NCBI RefSeq assembly: GCF_947499695.1 | Contig: NZ_CANMPQ010000004.1 | Location: forward strand, 167,292-231,291 | Length of the DNA: 64,000 nucleotides | Reading direction: 5' to 3' | DNA from: an uncultured Allomuricauda sp. | GTDB lineage: Bacteria; Bacteroidota; Bacteroidia; Flavobacteriales; Flavobacteriaceae | In this document: positions 34,342 to 42,609 of the stretch, in pieces | Layout of the letters: the number at the start of each line of letters is the position of its first letter | Position numbering within the stretch: the first letter of the stretch is position 1 | Position numbers and translations under genes: made by a program | The notes under the pieces: model-generated | Database searches by the model: none | What the model was told of the DNA's origin: nothing | Seen by the model: only the letters and a program-made list of their open reading frames with translations

Positions 34342-36384
34342 ATGAAATTCCAATTTCGCTACTTACCATTTGTCTTATTACTCCTAATTTCCTGTAAACA
34401 AGAATCTTCTTCCGTTTCCTCCTTGATCGATTACCAAGGAGATGAAACGTATTCGGTAATTTTTGGGAGCACCACAATTGGACACCTGAAAACGCAAATT
34501 TCAGGAGATACGATCCAAATAGACTATGATTATAAAAACAATGGACGTGGCCCTACCATGAACGAAACTATAGTCTTAAACAAGGAAGGCTTTCCTGTTC
34601 AATGGAACATTGCCGGAAACACCACTTTTGGAAATGCCGTTGACGAACAGTATACATGGAACGGAACTGTAGCTTCATGGACAGATGCTACTGGAAGTGA
34701 TAGCACTAACCTGGACAAAGCCAAATGGTATGTAAATCAGTCGGGGAGTCCGTATTCCGAAATTCTTATGGCTCGCAGCCTTCTCAAATCTCCTAATCAA
34801 TCAGCCGATGTACTCCCGGGAGGCGCACTTCGACTTACGGAGATGGAAAAAGCCAGTATTATGGTCGACTCCACTTCTCTGGACCTTACCACCTATGCCA
34901 TGTCGGGAGCCGATATGAATCCTTCTTATTTTATTGCCGATAATGATCAACGGCTATTCGCTATTATAAGTCCTTCATTTGTTATTGTTCGCGAAGGGTT
35001 TGAAGCAAAAGAAAAAGAACTTCGGGCCTATGCCGAAAAATATTCCACGGAACGATTTGAATCATTGCAAAAGAAGTACGCCCATAATTATGGAAAAAAA
35101 GTACGAATCGACAACGTAAGAATATTTGATCCCAAATCTTTGGCACTCACTCCACTTTCGTCCGTGTTGGTGGATGGGGACCGAATTGTAAGTATTGATG
35201 CGCCCAATACAACTGGTACCGATGAAGTTGTCATCGATGGAGCTGAAGGCACCTTGGTGGCCGGAATGTATGAAATGCATGCACATACGGGAGATGAAAG
35301 AGCTTTGTTGAATGTTTTAGCAGGAATTACTTCCTTTCGTGACATGGGAAATGACAATGCGGTATTGGATGAATTAATCAATAAAATAGATGCCGGGATT
35401 CTGGCCGGACCCAGAGTACATCGTCTGGGCTTTATTGAAGGAAAAAGTGAATACAGCGCAAATAATGGAATTTTAGTCTCAAGTGAGGAAGAGGCCTTGG
35501 CAGCCGTGGATCGTTATCACGAAATGGGCTTTTATGGCGTGAAATTATACAACTCAATGAACGGGGATTGGGCTCCAGCCATTGTAAAAAAAGCCCATGA
35601 ATATGGCATGTTTGTATGTGGCCATGTTCCCGCTTTCTCCAATGCCAATGCTATGTTGCGAGCCGGTTTTGACGAAATGACACATATTAATCAAACCATG
35701 TTAGGCTGGGTATTGGAACCGCACGAAGATACACGCACCTTGCTTCGATTGACAGCCTTAAAAAGATTTCCAGGCCTAGACCTTAACAGTCCAAAGGTTC
35801 AGGAATCCATGAATTTATTTGTAACCAATAAAACCGCAATGGATCCTACACTCGCCATTCATGAAGTTTTGATGAAGGCAAGAAACGGTGAAATCTGGGA
35901 GGGCACCAAAGATTTCATTGATCATATGCCACCAAACTCCCAACGTGGGTATAAAGTAGCTTTGGCCGACGTGGCTTCCCCAGAAGATGACAAAGCCTAT
36001 CGGGAAGGTTTCGATAAAATTGTGAAAACCTTAAAAATGATGAAAGATAAAGGAATCACCATTATCCCAGGGACCGACTTGGGGGGAGCTTTCTTCTACC
36101 ATCGTGAACTTGAACTATATCAGCAATTGGGGTATACCCCAGCCGAACTATTGAAATTGGCAACTTATGATATGGCCCAATATCTAGGGGATGATAATCT
36201 TGGCATAATTGAGCCCGATGCGTTGGCCGATTTCTTTTTAATCCCCGGGAATCCCGTTGAGGACATAAAAGCCATAAAAACGATTTCTATGGTATCCCGA
36301 GCTGGCACCTTCTACTTTCCTAGTGAAGTGTACCCTGCTTTTGGCATCAAACCGTTCACCAAAGTACCCGATGTGAAAGAGTAA
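34342..36384 (+). CDS. Amidohydrolase-family lipoprotein
   Basis: 680 residues with lipobox LISC (Cys18). The first ~240 residues are a beta-rich domain of unknown role (near YKNNGRGPTMNETIVLN); from ~255 a metal-dependent amidohydrolase: FDPKSLALTPLSSVLVDGDRI composite strand, His313-x-His315 in EMHAHTGDE, CGHVPAF and THINQT histidines, and Asp579 in GTDLGG. It probably hydrolyses peptides or amides in the periplasm; the substrate is unclear. It sits between attC-like sites 8 and 9, which do not pair by cassette rules, and its base composition looks less AT-rich than the neighbouring cassettes, so it may be an insertion. Confidence 0.85.
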   Translation: MKFQFRYLPFVLLLLISCKQESSSVSSLIDYQGDETYSVIFGSTTIGHLKTQISGDTIQIDYDYKNNGRGPTMNETIVLNKEGFPVQWNIAGNTTFGNAVDEQYTWNGTVASWTDATGSDSTNLDKAKWYVNQSGSPYSEILMARSLLKSPNQSADVLPGGALRLTEMEKASIMVDSTSLDLTTYAMSGADMNPSYFIADNDQRLFAIISPSFVIVREGFEAKEKELRAYAEKYSTERFESLQKKYAHNYGKKVRIDNVRIFDPKSLALTPLSSVLVDGDRIVSIDAPNTTGTDEVVIDGAEGTLVAGMYEMHAHTGDERALLNVLAGITSFRDMGNDNAVLDELINKIDAGILAGPRVHRLGFIEGKSEYSANNGILVSSEEEALAAVDRYHEMGFYGVKLYNSMNGDWAPAIVKKAHEYGMFVCGHVPAFSNANAMLRAGFDEMTHINQTMLGWVLEPHEDTRTLLRLTALKRFPGLDLNSPKVQESMNLFVTNKTAMDPTLAIHEVLMKARNGEIWEGTKDFIDHMPPNSQRGYKVALADVASPEDDKAYREGFDKIVKTLKMMKDKGITIIPGTDLGGAFFYHRELELYQQLGYTPAELLKLATYDMAQYLGDDNLGIIEPDALADFFLIPGNPVEDIKAIKTISMVSRAGTFYFPSEVYPAFGIKPFTKVPDVKE

Positions 36385-36430
36385 ACTAAACTTCAATTGA
36401 GGTCATTGTCGAACATTTAAAAAATTAAAA

Positions 36431-36919
36431 ATGAAGAAAATAACCGCGATACTTTTTATGATAGCACTTGTTTTTGGGTGCAAATCGGAGAAAAAAGAAA
36501 TAGAGATTGATAGCGATACGGATTCTAAAGAGATATTGAAAACCATTGATAATTGGAACGAAGGATGGGACGCAAAGGAAGTGGAATTAGCTATAAAAGA
36601 CTATTCCGAAAACACGGATTGGACCAACGCCTTCGGAGATAGAATGCAATCGAAATCTGAATTGCGACAACTTCTCACAAAAATTTTTGCGATGGATTTC
36701 GTTATGAATGGAGAAGATAGTTATGTTAATGATGATGTTCAATTCCTTACTGACAACATTGCAATATTGCGTTCAACTAATGTAAGAACGGGTCAAAAAT
36801 GGAGTGATGGCACTTTAATGAATGACCGGTATATTAATCATTTGAGAGTATATGAAAAATCAAACAACGAATGGAAAATAATTAGCCATATGATCAGTCA
36901 AGCACAGGAGAAAAAATAA
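36431..36919 (+). CDS. NTF2-like (SnoaL/DUF4440-type) lipoprotein
   Basis: 162 residues. A lipoprotein signal (Cys17 in VFGC), then a cystatin-like NTF2 fold: a first helix with TIDNWNEGWDAKEVELAIKDYSENTDWTNAFGDR, then beta strands ending in HMISQ. These domains bind small ligands or act as steroid-isomerase-like enzymes; no active site is obvious. It follows the amidohydrolase gene by 46 bases on the same strand and ends four bases before the decayed site 9. Confidence 0.75.
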   Translation: MKKITAILFMIALVFGCKSEKKEIEIDSDTDSKEILKTIDNWNEGWDAKEVELAIKDYSENTDWTNAFGDRMQSKSELRQLLTKIFAMDFVMNGEDSYVNDDVQFLTDNIAILRSTNVRTGQKWSDGTLMNDRYINHLRVYEKSNNEWKIISHMISQAQEKK

Positions 36920-36923
36920 AACG

Positions 36924-36994
36924 TTTCGTAACGATTGCCATAATTCATTACGGATTCGTTCTGAAACAAAATCATAACCCAGACCGTTAGGGGC
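36924..36994 (+). repeat. attC-like site 9 (degenerate)
   Basis: R' TTTCGTAAC (36924-36932), R'' GTTAGGGGC (36986-36994). The inner arms CCATAATTCATT and GGTTATGATTTTGTT (reverse-complemented) pair only roughly, and R' does not match the start of the preceding unit (GTTGACAAA at 34094). Confidence 0.6.
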
Positions 36995-37026
36995 AAACCG
37001 AAAAACGAATAGTCAAGAATTGATTT

Positions 37027-37419
37027 ATGAATATTTATTTTCTAATCGCCGGAATTCTATGTTTCGTATTGGGACTTGTTCACTCGATACTTGGAGAGTA
37101 CATGATTTTTAAAACCAAAAGAAACAAAGGAAAGTTGGTTCCAACAAAAGTAGGCACTGAATTGAAAGAAAGGCATTTGCGAATAATTTGGGCAACCTGG
37201 CATTTGGCTTCATTTTTTGGTTGGTGTATTGGAACATTTCTGGTTAAAATAGCATTAAACCAAGGTAAGTCAGGTGCCGAATTTGTTGGTTTTATAATTA
37301 ACTCAACTATCCTTACAATGCTTGCTGCTTCCCTATTGGTATTAATTGGAACTAAAGGAAAACATCCAGGATGGATAGTTCTCTTATTGATAGGAATATT
37401 GCTGATAATTGGGAAGTGA
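37027..37419 (+). CDS. Small membrane protein, possibly the last cassette gene
   Basis: 130 residues with four hydrophobic segments (about 3-22, 52-75, 85-106, 112-128). The middle has a Lys/Arg stretch (FKTKRNKGKLVPTK). No family recognised. It starts 41 bases after the boundary at site 9. The expected closing R' GCCCCTAAC is not found after its stop, so this cassette is open-ended or decayed, and I place the right end of the array here. Confidence 0.6.
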   Translation: MNIYFLIAGILCFVLGLVHSILGEYMIFKTKRNKGKLVPTKVGTELKERHLRIIWATWHLASFFGWCIGTFLVKIALNQGKSGAEFVGFIINSTILTMLAASLLVLIGTKGKHPGWIVLLLIGILLIIGK

Positions 37420-37459
37420 CCTAAAAACAACACAACAGTAATTTTAAAAAAGTGCTTAA

Positions 37460-38545
37460 ATGAGGAGCAAAAGTGTAGGTATTTGTGCGACTATAACATC
37501 CTTACTTTTCTTTTGCTCGAGCGCCTTGGCTCAAAATTGGAAAAATCCAGCTCAGAAATATCTGAATAGTTATAAAGATTATTCAAATGCTCAATGTCCG
37601 ATTCCAAATGACAGCATTAAAAACTTTGTTTATTTCTCTAGAGATAGACACAGCATAAAGAGTCATCCGTTTTTAAAGCATAAAGCTTTTAAAGGTGCGC
37701 AAATCATGTATTCCTGGAAACAATTGGAACCAACGAAGGGAAAATATGACTTTTTTTTAATTGAAGAAGATGTAGAATATCTCAACAAATATGGTAAAAA
37801 GCTCTTCATACAACTACAAGATGCTACTTTCAACGTAACATATAATCCGGTACCCAAATATCTTATAACTGATGAATATGCTGGCGGGGCTGCATTACAT
37901 TACGAACACAAGAATCCAGAGGGCTGGGTCGCAAAACGATGGAACGCCAATGTACAGGAAAGATTCTCTTTATTATTACAGGCATTAGGAGAAAGCTTTG
38001 ATGGTAAGATAGAAGGAATAAACTTGCAAGAGACCGCAATAAACATCTCAGAGGCAAAAGAGTTAGACTTTTCAGAAAAACTATATGTGGAAGGACTCAA
38101 ATCAAATATGCTGGCATTAAAAAAGGCTTTTCCTAATTCCACTACGATGATATATGCCAATTTTATTCCAGGTGAATGGCTTCCATGGGATGATAAAGGA
38201 TATTTAAAGAGCATATACGCTTATGGTGAGGAAATAGGTGTGGGTTTGGGTGCACCCGATTTAATGGTTACAAGGAAAGCGCAACTCAATCATGCTTTAA
38301 CCCAAATGCACGAAGGAGATTTTAACGTTCCAATTGGTATTGCTGTGCAAGATGGCAACTATATCGGTAAAACTGGAGCGGATCTAGATTACAATGAACA
38401 CAAGGACAAAGGAAAGACCAGAAATAGTATAGTACCATTGCTACATGCTTTTGCTAAAGATTTTTTAAAAGTGGATTATATGTTTTGGGTAAATCAAAAA
38501 CCTTATTTTGAGGAAGATGTATTGCCTTGTTTTCCAAATGAATAA
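37460..38545 (+). CDS. Secreted glycoside-hydrolase-like (beta/alpha)8 protein
   Basis: 361 residues with a signal peptide (cut after SALAQ, about residue 25). The mature part shows features of a TIM-barrel glycosidase: FKGAQIMYSWKQLEPTKGKYDF, IEGINLQETAI with a candidate acid/base Glu near residue 197, and AFAKDFLKVDYMFWVNQKPYFEE at the end. The pattern suggests a retaining (GH-A-like) enzyme, but I cannot assign a GH family, and no sugar-binding module is visible. It lies immediately after the array, with its own 40-base gap. Confidence 0.6.
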   Translation: MRSKSVGICATITSLLFFCSSALAQNWKNPAQKYLNSYKDYSNAQCPIPNDSIKNFVYFSRDRHSIKSHPFLKHKAFKGAQIMYSWKQLEPTKGKYDFFLIEEDVEYLNKYGKKLFIQLQDATFNVTYNPVPKYLITDEYAGGAALHYEHKNPEGWVAKRWNANVQERFSLLLQALGESFDGKIEGINLQETAINISEAKELDFSEKLYVEGLKSNMLALKKAFPNSTTMIYANFIPGEWLPWDDKGYLKSIYAYGEEIGVGLGAPDLMVTRKAQLNHALTQMHEGDFNVPIGIAVQDGNYIGKTGADLDYNEHKDKGKTRNSIVPLLHAFAKDFLKVDYMFWVNQKPYFEEDVLPCFPNE

Positions 38546-38636
38546 AACCTTGATTTAAATTTTTAAACATCAATATGCGATATGAGGATGAAGGATTATA
38601 TTTACCCTAGCGCCAATCAATTAAAATCTAATACCA

Positions 38637-39218
38637 ATGAATAAAACCCTACTACTCCTATTGCTTTTCGTGATTGGATTTACATCCTGTAAAGATTCCA
38701 AAAAGGAAATTGATGAACTTGAAATAGCAAAAAGGTACTATGAGGCTCTCAGCACTTCCGACACAGTTGAAATAGCAAGCTTGTTGACCGATAGCCTGCT
38801 TACTAAAGAAACTGAATACGATTATGAGCAGACATTTACAAAGAAAGAATACGTTGAATGGCTGAAATGGGATGCCGTATTTGAACCGACTTATAAAGTC
38901 CTCCACATTGAGCAAGAAAATGAAACTGTGAAAGTCAAGATTTCAAAAGTGGACAAAAGAGTTCTTTTTCTTCACGAAGGGCCCATTGTTACCAATCAGG
39001 TCGTCCGGTTTGATGCTAATAAAATAATCAGTATTGAAACCACGAAATATGAAGTTTTCAATGATTCAATATTTTCTAAAAATAGAGGCGAGCTTTTAAG
39101 TTGGGTTGATGAAAATCATCCCGATTTAAAAGGATTTATCCATGACCAAACAGAAGCAGGTGCTCAAAAATATATGGAGGTCATTCAATTATATCAGAAT
39201 AGAAAGGACACACCATAA
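38637..39218 (+). CDS. NTF2-like lipoprotein
   Basis: 193 residues; lipobox TSC (Cys18). An NTF2-like fold is predicted from IAKRYYEALSTSDTVEIASLLTDSLLTKETEYDYEQTFTKKEYVEWLKW and the strands that follow (VRFDANKIISIETTKYE), the form of SnoaL-like domains. No catalytic residues identified. It precedes the propeller gene by 11 bases and they are probably co-transcribed. Confidence 0.7.
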   Translation: MNKTLLLLLLFVIGFTSCKDSKKEIDELEIAKRYYEALSTSDTVEIASLLTDSLLTKETEYDYEQTFTKKEYVEWLKWDAVFEPTYKVLHIEQENETVKVKISKVDKRVLFLHEGPIVTNQVVRFDANKIISIETTKYEVFNDSIFSKNRGELLSWVDENHPDLKGFIHDQTEAGAQKYMEVIQLYQNRKDTP

Positions 39219-39229
39219 CAGTAAACCTA

Positions 39230-40153
39230 ATGAGAATAACAGCCATAACTATTTTGTTACTTTCCTTATGCGTTAGCTGCGGCAATCAAAATAAAAAGGG
39301 CAAACATCCGTCATCTGAAAAGGATATTTCTTTAAAAAGCAATTGGCGTATCACTTCAACAACCGACTGGGTGAATAACCAAGGTTTGCTTAATGTTGAA
39401 AGTATTGTTCACGATACATCAAACCAGGTGTTCTATGCCTCTAATGGAGAAAACTATGGTTTGGGAACAGACGGATTTATTTCCAAAATAACAAAAGATG
39501 GAACGCTACAGGAATTGAAATGGATTGAGGGCCTCAATAGACCTACCGGAATGGCAATCCGTGATTCTTTGCTATACGTTGCGGATGTAAACGCTTTGAT
39601 TGTCATTAATACAAAAAAAGGAACTGTCGTTGAGCGATTTTTGGAGCCTGTAACCAATTCCGGACTGAACGATGTTGCAATCAATGAAATGGGCGAAGTT
39701 TATGTTTCCGCCTCATTTGTTCATTCCATTTTTAAACTGAAGGAGGGAAAGCTCATACTCTGGGCCAAAGACGAAGAAAGACTTAAATGGGCAAACGGTC
39801 TGGTCGCAACCAATAAAGAAGTAATTGTAGCAGGTTTGGATATGAGCACAATAGATTCCGATTCAAGGCACATTGATTCGATTCAATTAAATCCATCCAT
39901 TAAAGATTTTGATGGATTAGTTCCAGATGGTAACGACGGCTTTTTTGTTACGACTGTTGAAAATAGTGGGTTTTACCATATAAATAAGCAAATGCAAGTG
40001 ACCAAAATAATGGAAGATGCTGCGTATTTTGGTGATTTGGAGTTTGATAGGGCCAATAAGACTATTTACATCCCACGAGGAAATAGAAAAACAAACGAAT
40101 TTTACATAACCGTTTGTACCATGGAGGAATGGTCTGACACCAAAAACCGTTAA
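39230..40153 (+). CDS. SMP-30/gluconolactonase-like beta-propeller lipoprotein
   Basis: 307 residues. Lipoprotein signal (Cys17 in VSC), followed by a six-bladed beta-propeller pattern: WIEGLNRPTGMAIRDSLLYVADVNALIVI, then NSGLNDVAINEMGEVYVSAS, KWANGLVATNKEVIVAG, and DLEFDRANKTIYIPRG. The NGxxx and DVAI segments are like the divalent-cation site of SMP-30. A lactonase or sensing role is possible. It is in an apparent run with the NTF2-like lipoprotein and the epoxide-hydrolase-like gene. Confidence 0.78.
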   Translation: MRITAITILLLSLCVSCGNQNKKGKHPSSEKDISLKSNWRITSTTDWVNNQGLLNVESIVHDTSNQVFYASNGENYGLGTDGFISKITKDGTLQELKWIEGLNRPTGMAIRDSLLYVADVNALIVINTKKGTVVERFLEPVTNSGLNDVAINEMGEVYVSASFVHSIFKLKEGKLILWAKDEERLKWANGLVATNKEVIVAGLDMSTIDSDSRHIDSIQLNPSIKDFDGLVPDGNDGFFVTTVENSGFYHINKQMQVTKIMEDAAYFGDLEFDRANKTIYIPRGNRKTNEFYITVCTMEEWSDTKNR

Positions 40154-40189
40154 CGTAGGTATTAAAATTGCTCACATTGATTCTTATTC

Positions 40190-41047
40190 ATGGAAAAAAT
40201 AATTCAAATAAAGATTGACGAGTTAATCTTCGATTGCCGTACAGAAGGTAATGAAGAAAATACCATGGTGATTTTATTGCACGGTTGGCCGGAAACTTCG
40301 CATATGTGGAAAAAACTGATGTCCAGTTTAGCAGGAAAGGGATATTACTGTGTTGCCCCTAATATGAGGGGGTATAGTGAAAATGCATGCCCCAAAGGTA
40401 AAAAGCACTATACACTGGATAAATTGGCGAAGGACGTTATTGATATTTCAAAGTTTCTGAATAAGCCTAAATTTCATCTCGTAGGGCATGACTGGGGAGC
40501 GTTGATAGGTTGGAAATTAGTCCATGACCATCAAGATAAAATTCTGAGCTGGACAGGTATTTCAGTTCCACATCCTCAGGCATTCGGAAAAGCGATAATG
40601 ACCAATGAGGAACAAACCAAAATGAGTCAATACATAAAAAACTTTCAATTGCCCTACCTCCCTGAAAAGCAACTCAGAAAAGATGATTTTAAAATTCTTC
40701 GAAAGTTGTGGAAAAATTGTGAACCAGCTGAAATAGAGGATTACCTGAAGGTTTTTAGCAACCCAAATCAACTGACCGCCTCTTTAAATTATTATCGCAG
40801 TAATTACAAACTTTTAAAACAAGCGGCAAAGGGTCAAATATTGGGAGACATAAACGTTCCAACTCTTTTTATCTGGGGAAACAAGGATATCGCGGTTGGC
40901 TCCCATTCCGTTAATGAAGGTCATGGGTTTATGAAAAAGGACTACGAATTCATTGAGTTGGATTCAGGACATTGGTTGATACAAACAGCATATACTGAAT
41001 TGGAAAAAGCCATCTCCAAACATATTGTGAGAAACAAACTTGGTTAG
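40190..41047 (+). CDS. Alpha/beta hydrolase, epoxide hydrolase-like
   Basis: 285 residues, cytoplasmic. HGWP (31-34, oxyanion), nucleophile Asp101 in VGHDWGA rather than Ser, two Tyr in the cap (YLPE, YYRSNY) and a final His in DSGHWLIQTA. The Asp nucleophile marks the epoxide hydrolase/haloalkane dehalogenase class, and the HGWP plus cap tyrosines favour epoxide hydrolase. The natural substrate is unknown. Confidence 0.85.
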   Translation: MEKIIQIKIDELIFDCRTEGNEENTMVILLHGWPETSHMWKKLMSSLAGKGYYCVAPNMRGYSENACPKGKKHYTLDKLAKDVIDISKFLNKPKFHLVGHDWGALIGWKLVHDHQDKILSWTGISVPHPQAFGKAIMTNEEQTKMSQYIKNFQLPYLPEKQLRKDDFKILRKLWKNCEPAEIEDYLKVFSNPNQLTASLNYYRSNYKLLKQAAKGQILGDINVPTLFIWGNKDIAVGSHSVNEGHGFMKKDYEFIELDSGHWLIQTAYTELEKAISKHIVRNKLG

Positions 41048-41153
41048 CAGCAACTTGCTTATGATAAAATCTATAGTATCAGTTGTTAACCACTCATATG
41101 AAAATTGCTAACTTAAAACACCTAAGTGCAGGCTGCACAGGAACATTATCAAT

Positions 41154-41645
41154 ATGAGATATCTAATTGAAAATATTATCCAGCAATATCAGGATGTTCA
41201 GAATAGTAAATTATGGATAGGCAGCACGTTTACTAGTAAATTGAATCAAGTTGATGAAAGTTTGGTTTTCACAAGACCAATAGAAGGTCTTCACAGTATT
41301 GCAGAAATTATTTCCCATCTCACGTTATGGCGAAAAGAAACTATTTTGAAGATTCAAACAGGGCAAGGAAGTAAAACCGACGATTGCGAAGAAAATTGGT
41401 TATCTAACGACAAACTTAAGCCTTTGGGGTGGCAGAATCTTAAATCAGAATACGATAAATCGCTAACGGAATTGATTGATTTATTAAAATCAAAAGATGA
41501 TAAATTCCTGAACCAACTTTATTACGACACTGACTTTAAGGATGATTATCCATATAGTTTTGTGCTTTATGGAATGCTTCATCATGATCTTTATCACTTG
41601 GGGCAGCTTGGAATAATCATAAAATATTTAAGGGAAAAACCATAA
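41154..41645 (+). CDS. DinB-family protein
   Basis: 163 residues, a four-helix bundle with the metal-binding His triad of DinB/YfiT-like proteins: His in GLHSIAEIISHLTLWRKE (about 42-59) and HHDLYHLGQLG near 143-153. Bundles like this often act as metal-dependent thiol transferases (BSH-type) or have unknown functions. It is monocistronic by position and cytoplasmic. Confidence 0.83.
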   Translation: MRYLIENIIQQYQDVQNSKLWIGSTFTSKLNQVDESLVFTRPIEGLHSIAEIISHLTLWRKETILKIQTGQGSKTDDCEENWLSNDKLKPLGWQNLKSEYDKSLTELIDLLKSKDDKFLNQLYYDTDFKDDYPYSFVLYGMLHHDLYHLGQLGIIIKYLREKP

Positions 41646-41785
41646 ATACAAAGGTGAGCTACAAGGAATTGTATCATCTTCATTTCTATCTTAAGAACTT
41701 CCCTTGTTAGAATTAAGATCCGCGTAACTTGATTCCAATACCTGTAAAATAGATAGGAAATGGTCAGCCCTGCAAGAACATGTAA

Positions 41786-42115
41786 CTATTTCATTTCCAA
41801 AATGGGCATTATGGTAATATCATTGAAATCAAGTAACGGGCATTCCTTGGAAATCTTAATGGCCCGTTCCAAATTTTCCGCTTCAAGGTGAATATATCCA
41901 GTCAGTAAATTAACACCTTCTAGAAAGTCACCTTCCATATGCACTTTATTTTCACCTTTTAAAAGAGCTCCATCCTTTTGGAAAGGACTTCCAGCTAAAT
42001 AATTACCAGTTTCGGAATACTTCTGCATCCAAGGTCCATAGTTTTGTAACAATACCTGCATGTCTTGGCGTGTTGGTTCCACACCTTTACTTTTTACAAT
42101 TAAAATAAATTCCAT
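41786..42115 (-). CDS. YCII-related (DGPF-type) protein
   Basis: 109 residues, a dimeric ferredoxin-like fold. The typical pattern is present: MEFILIVKSKG, LQNYGPWMQKYSETGNYLAGSPFQKDG, then EGDFLEGVNLLTGYIHLEAENLERAI and a PLLDFNDI tail. It is divergent from the second YCII gene and the ECF42-like sigma factor, with which it probably forms a functional unit. A perfect terminator-like hairpin lies in its leader (42156-42187), pointing toward the gene. Confidence 0.8.
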   Translation of the reverse strand: MEFILIVKSKGVEPTRQDMQVLLQNYGPWMQKYSETGNYLAGSPFQKDGALLKGENKVHMEGDFLEGVNLLTGYIHLEAENLERAIKISKECPLLDFNDITIMPILEMK

Positions 42116-42155
42116 AAGTTCTGTTTATATTGGTTTTGTTTTAAGAACAGTTCCA

Positions 42156-42187
42156 AACAAAAAAAGGGGACATTTTCTGTCCCCTTT
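42156..42187 (-). terminator. Terminator-like hairpin in the leader of the YCII gene
   Basis: On the minus strand AAAGGGGACA, a 5-base loop and TGTCCCCTTT are followed by a T-run. It lies 41-72 bases before the start codon at 42115 and points into the gene, the position of an attenuator. Confidence 0.6.
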
Positions 42188-42252
42188 ATGGGATGATTGT
42201 TGTTTTTATAAAGTATATCAAAACCGATTAATCATCAACTAAAACGAAGAAC

Positions 42253-42609
42253 ATGCAAGAATTTCTTTTACTTATTCATGGAAGTGGTTATAAAGATGAG
42301 TCTCCCGAAATGCTCAAAAAGCATCTTGATCGTTATTTTAATTGGATGAACGGTCTTGTAGAAAAGGGTAATTTCGTCAAAGGTCACCGGTTGGACAATA
42401 GCGGAAATTTTCTGGTGGACAAAGATACCGTAGTAAGTGATGGCCCCTTTTTGGAACCCAAGGAAATTATTGGCGGATATATTCTTATCAAGGCCAATGA
42501 CCTTGACATGGCCACCAAAATTGCTCAAAGTTGTCCTCTAAGTGATGAGTTCCAAATTTCGATAAGGCCAATGTACACAGGTCCAAATGAACATGAATTC
42601 CCAAAATGA
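42253..42609 (+). CDS. YCII-related protein with DGPF motif
   Basis: 118 residues of the YCII/DGPF family. It opens with MQEFLLLIHGSGYKDESPEM, has NGLVEKGNFVKGHRLDNSG, the name motif VSDGPFLEPKEIIGGYILI and a C-terminal CPLSDEFQISIRP. YCII proteins are small dimers of uncertain activity. It overlaps the sigma factor gene by 23 bases, so the two are coupled. YCII/DGPF neighbours are the hallmark of ECF42 sigma factors. Confidence 0.86.
   Translation: MQEFLLLIHGSGYKDESPEMLKKHLDRYFNWMNGLVEKGNFVKGHRLDNSGNFLVDKDTVVSDGPFLEPKEIIGGYILIKANDLDMATKIAQSCPLSDEFQISIRPMYTGPNEHEFPK

Larger units (their letters stand above)
26347..36994 (+). mobile_element. Integron-like gene-cassette array without integrase (CALIN-like)
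   Basis: Nine imperfect palindromes of 60-199 bases separate small gene units that all share one orientation of the palindrome. Left arms read about AACAATGnnTATAA, right arms about TCATAnnnnAGACCGTTAG, and arms pair as in attC sites. For six successive units the bases after the upstream G|TT boundary are the exact reverse complement of the bases opening their own palindrome (29421, 30059, 31531, 32283, 32918, 34041). That is how integron cassettes are built. No tyrosine recombinase is encoded in the window, which fits a CALIN or the distal part of a chromosomal integron. Confidence 0.85.

Noticed and set aside
26347..36994. The repeats as a CRISPR array or ordinary dispersed repeats
   Set aside because: Units are 0.6-2.9 kb and hold genes; repeats are imperfect palindromes with changing outer arms, unlike CRISPR repeats and REP-like elements.
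26347..36994. A complete integron with intI
   Set aside because: No tyrosine recombinase of any kind is encoded within the window on either strand.
41041..41120. GTTAGCAGC and GTTAACCAC words between the epoxide-hydrolase-like and DinB genes as an attC
   Set aside because: The two arms do not pair and the arm motif AACAATG...TATAA is missing.
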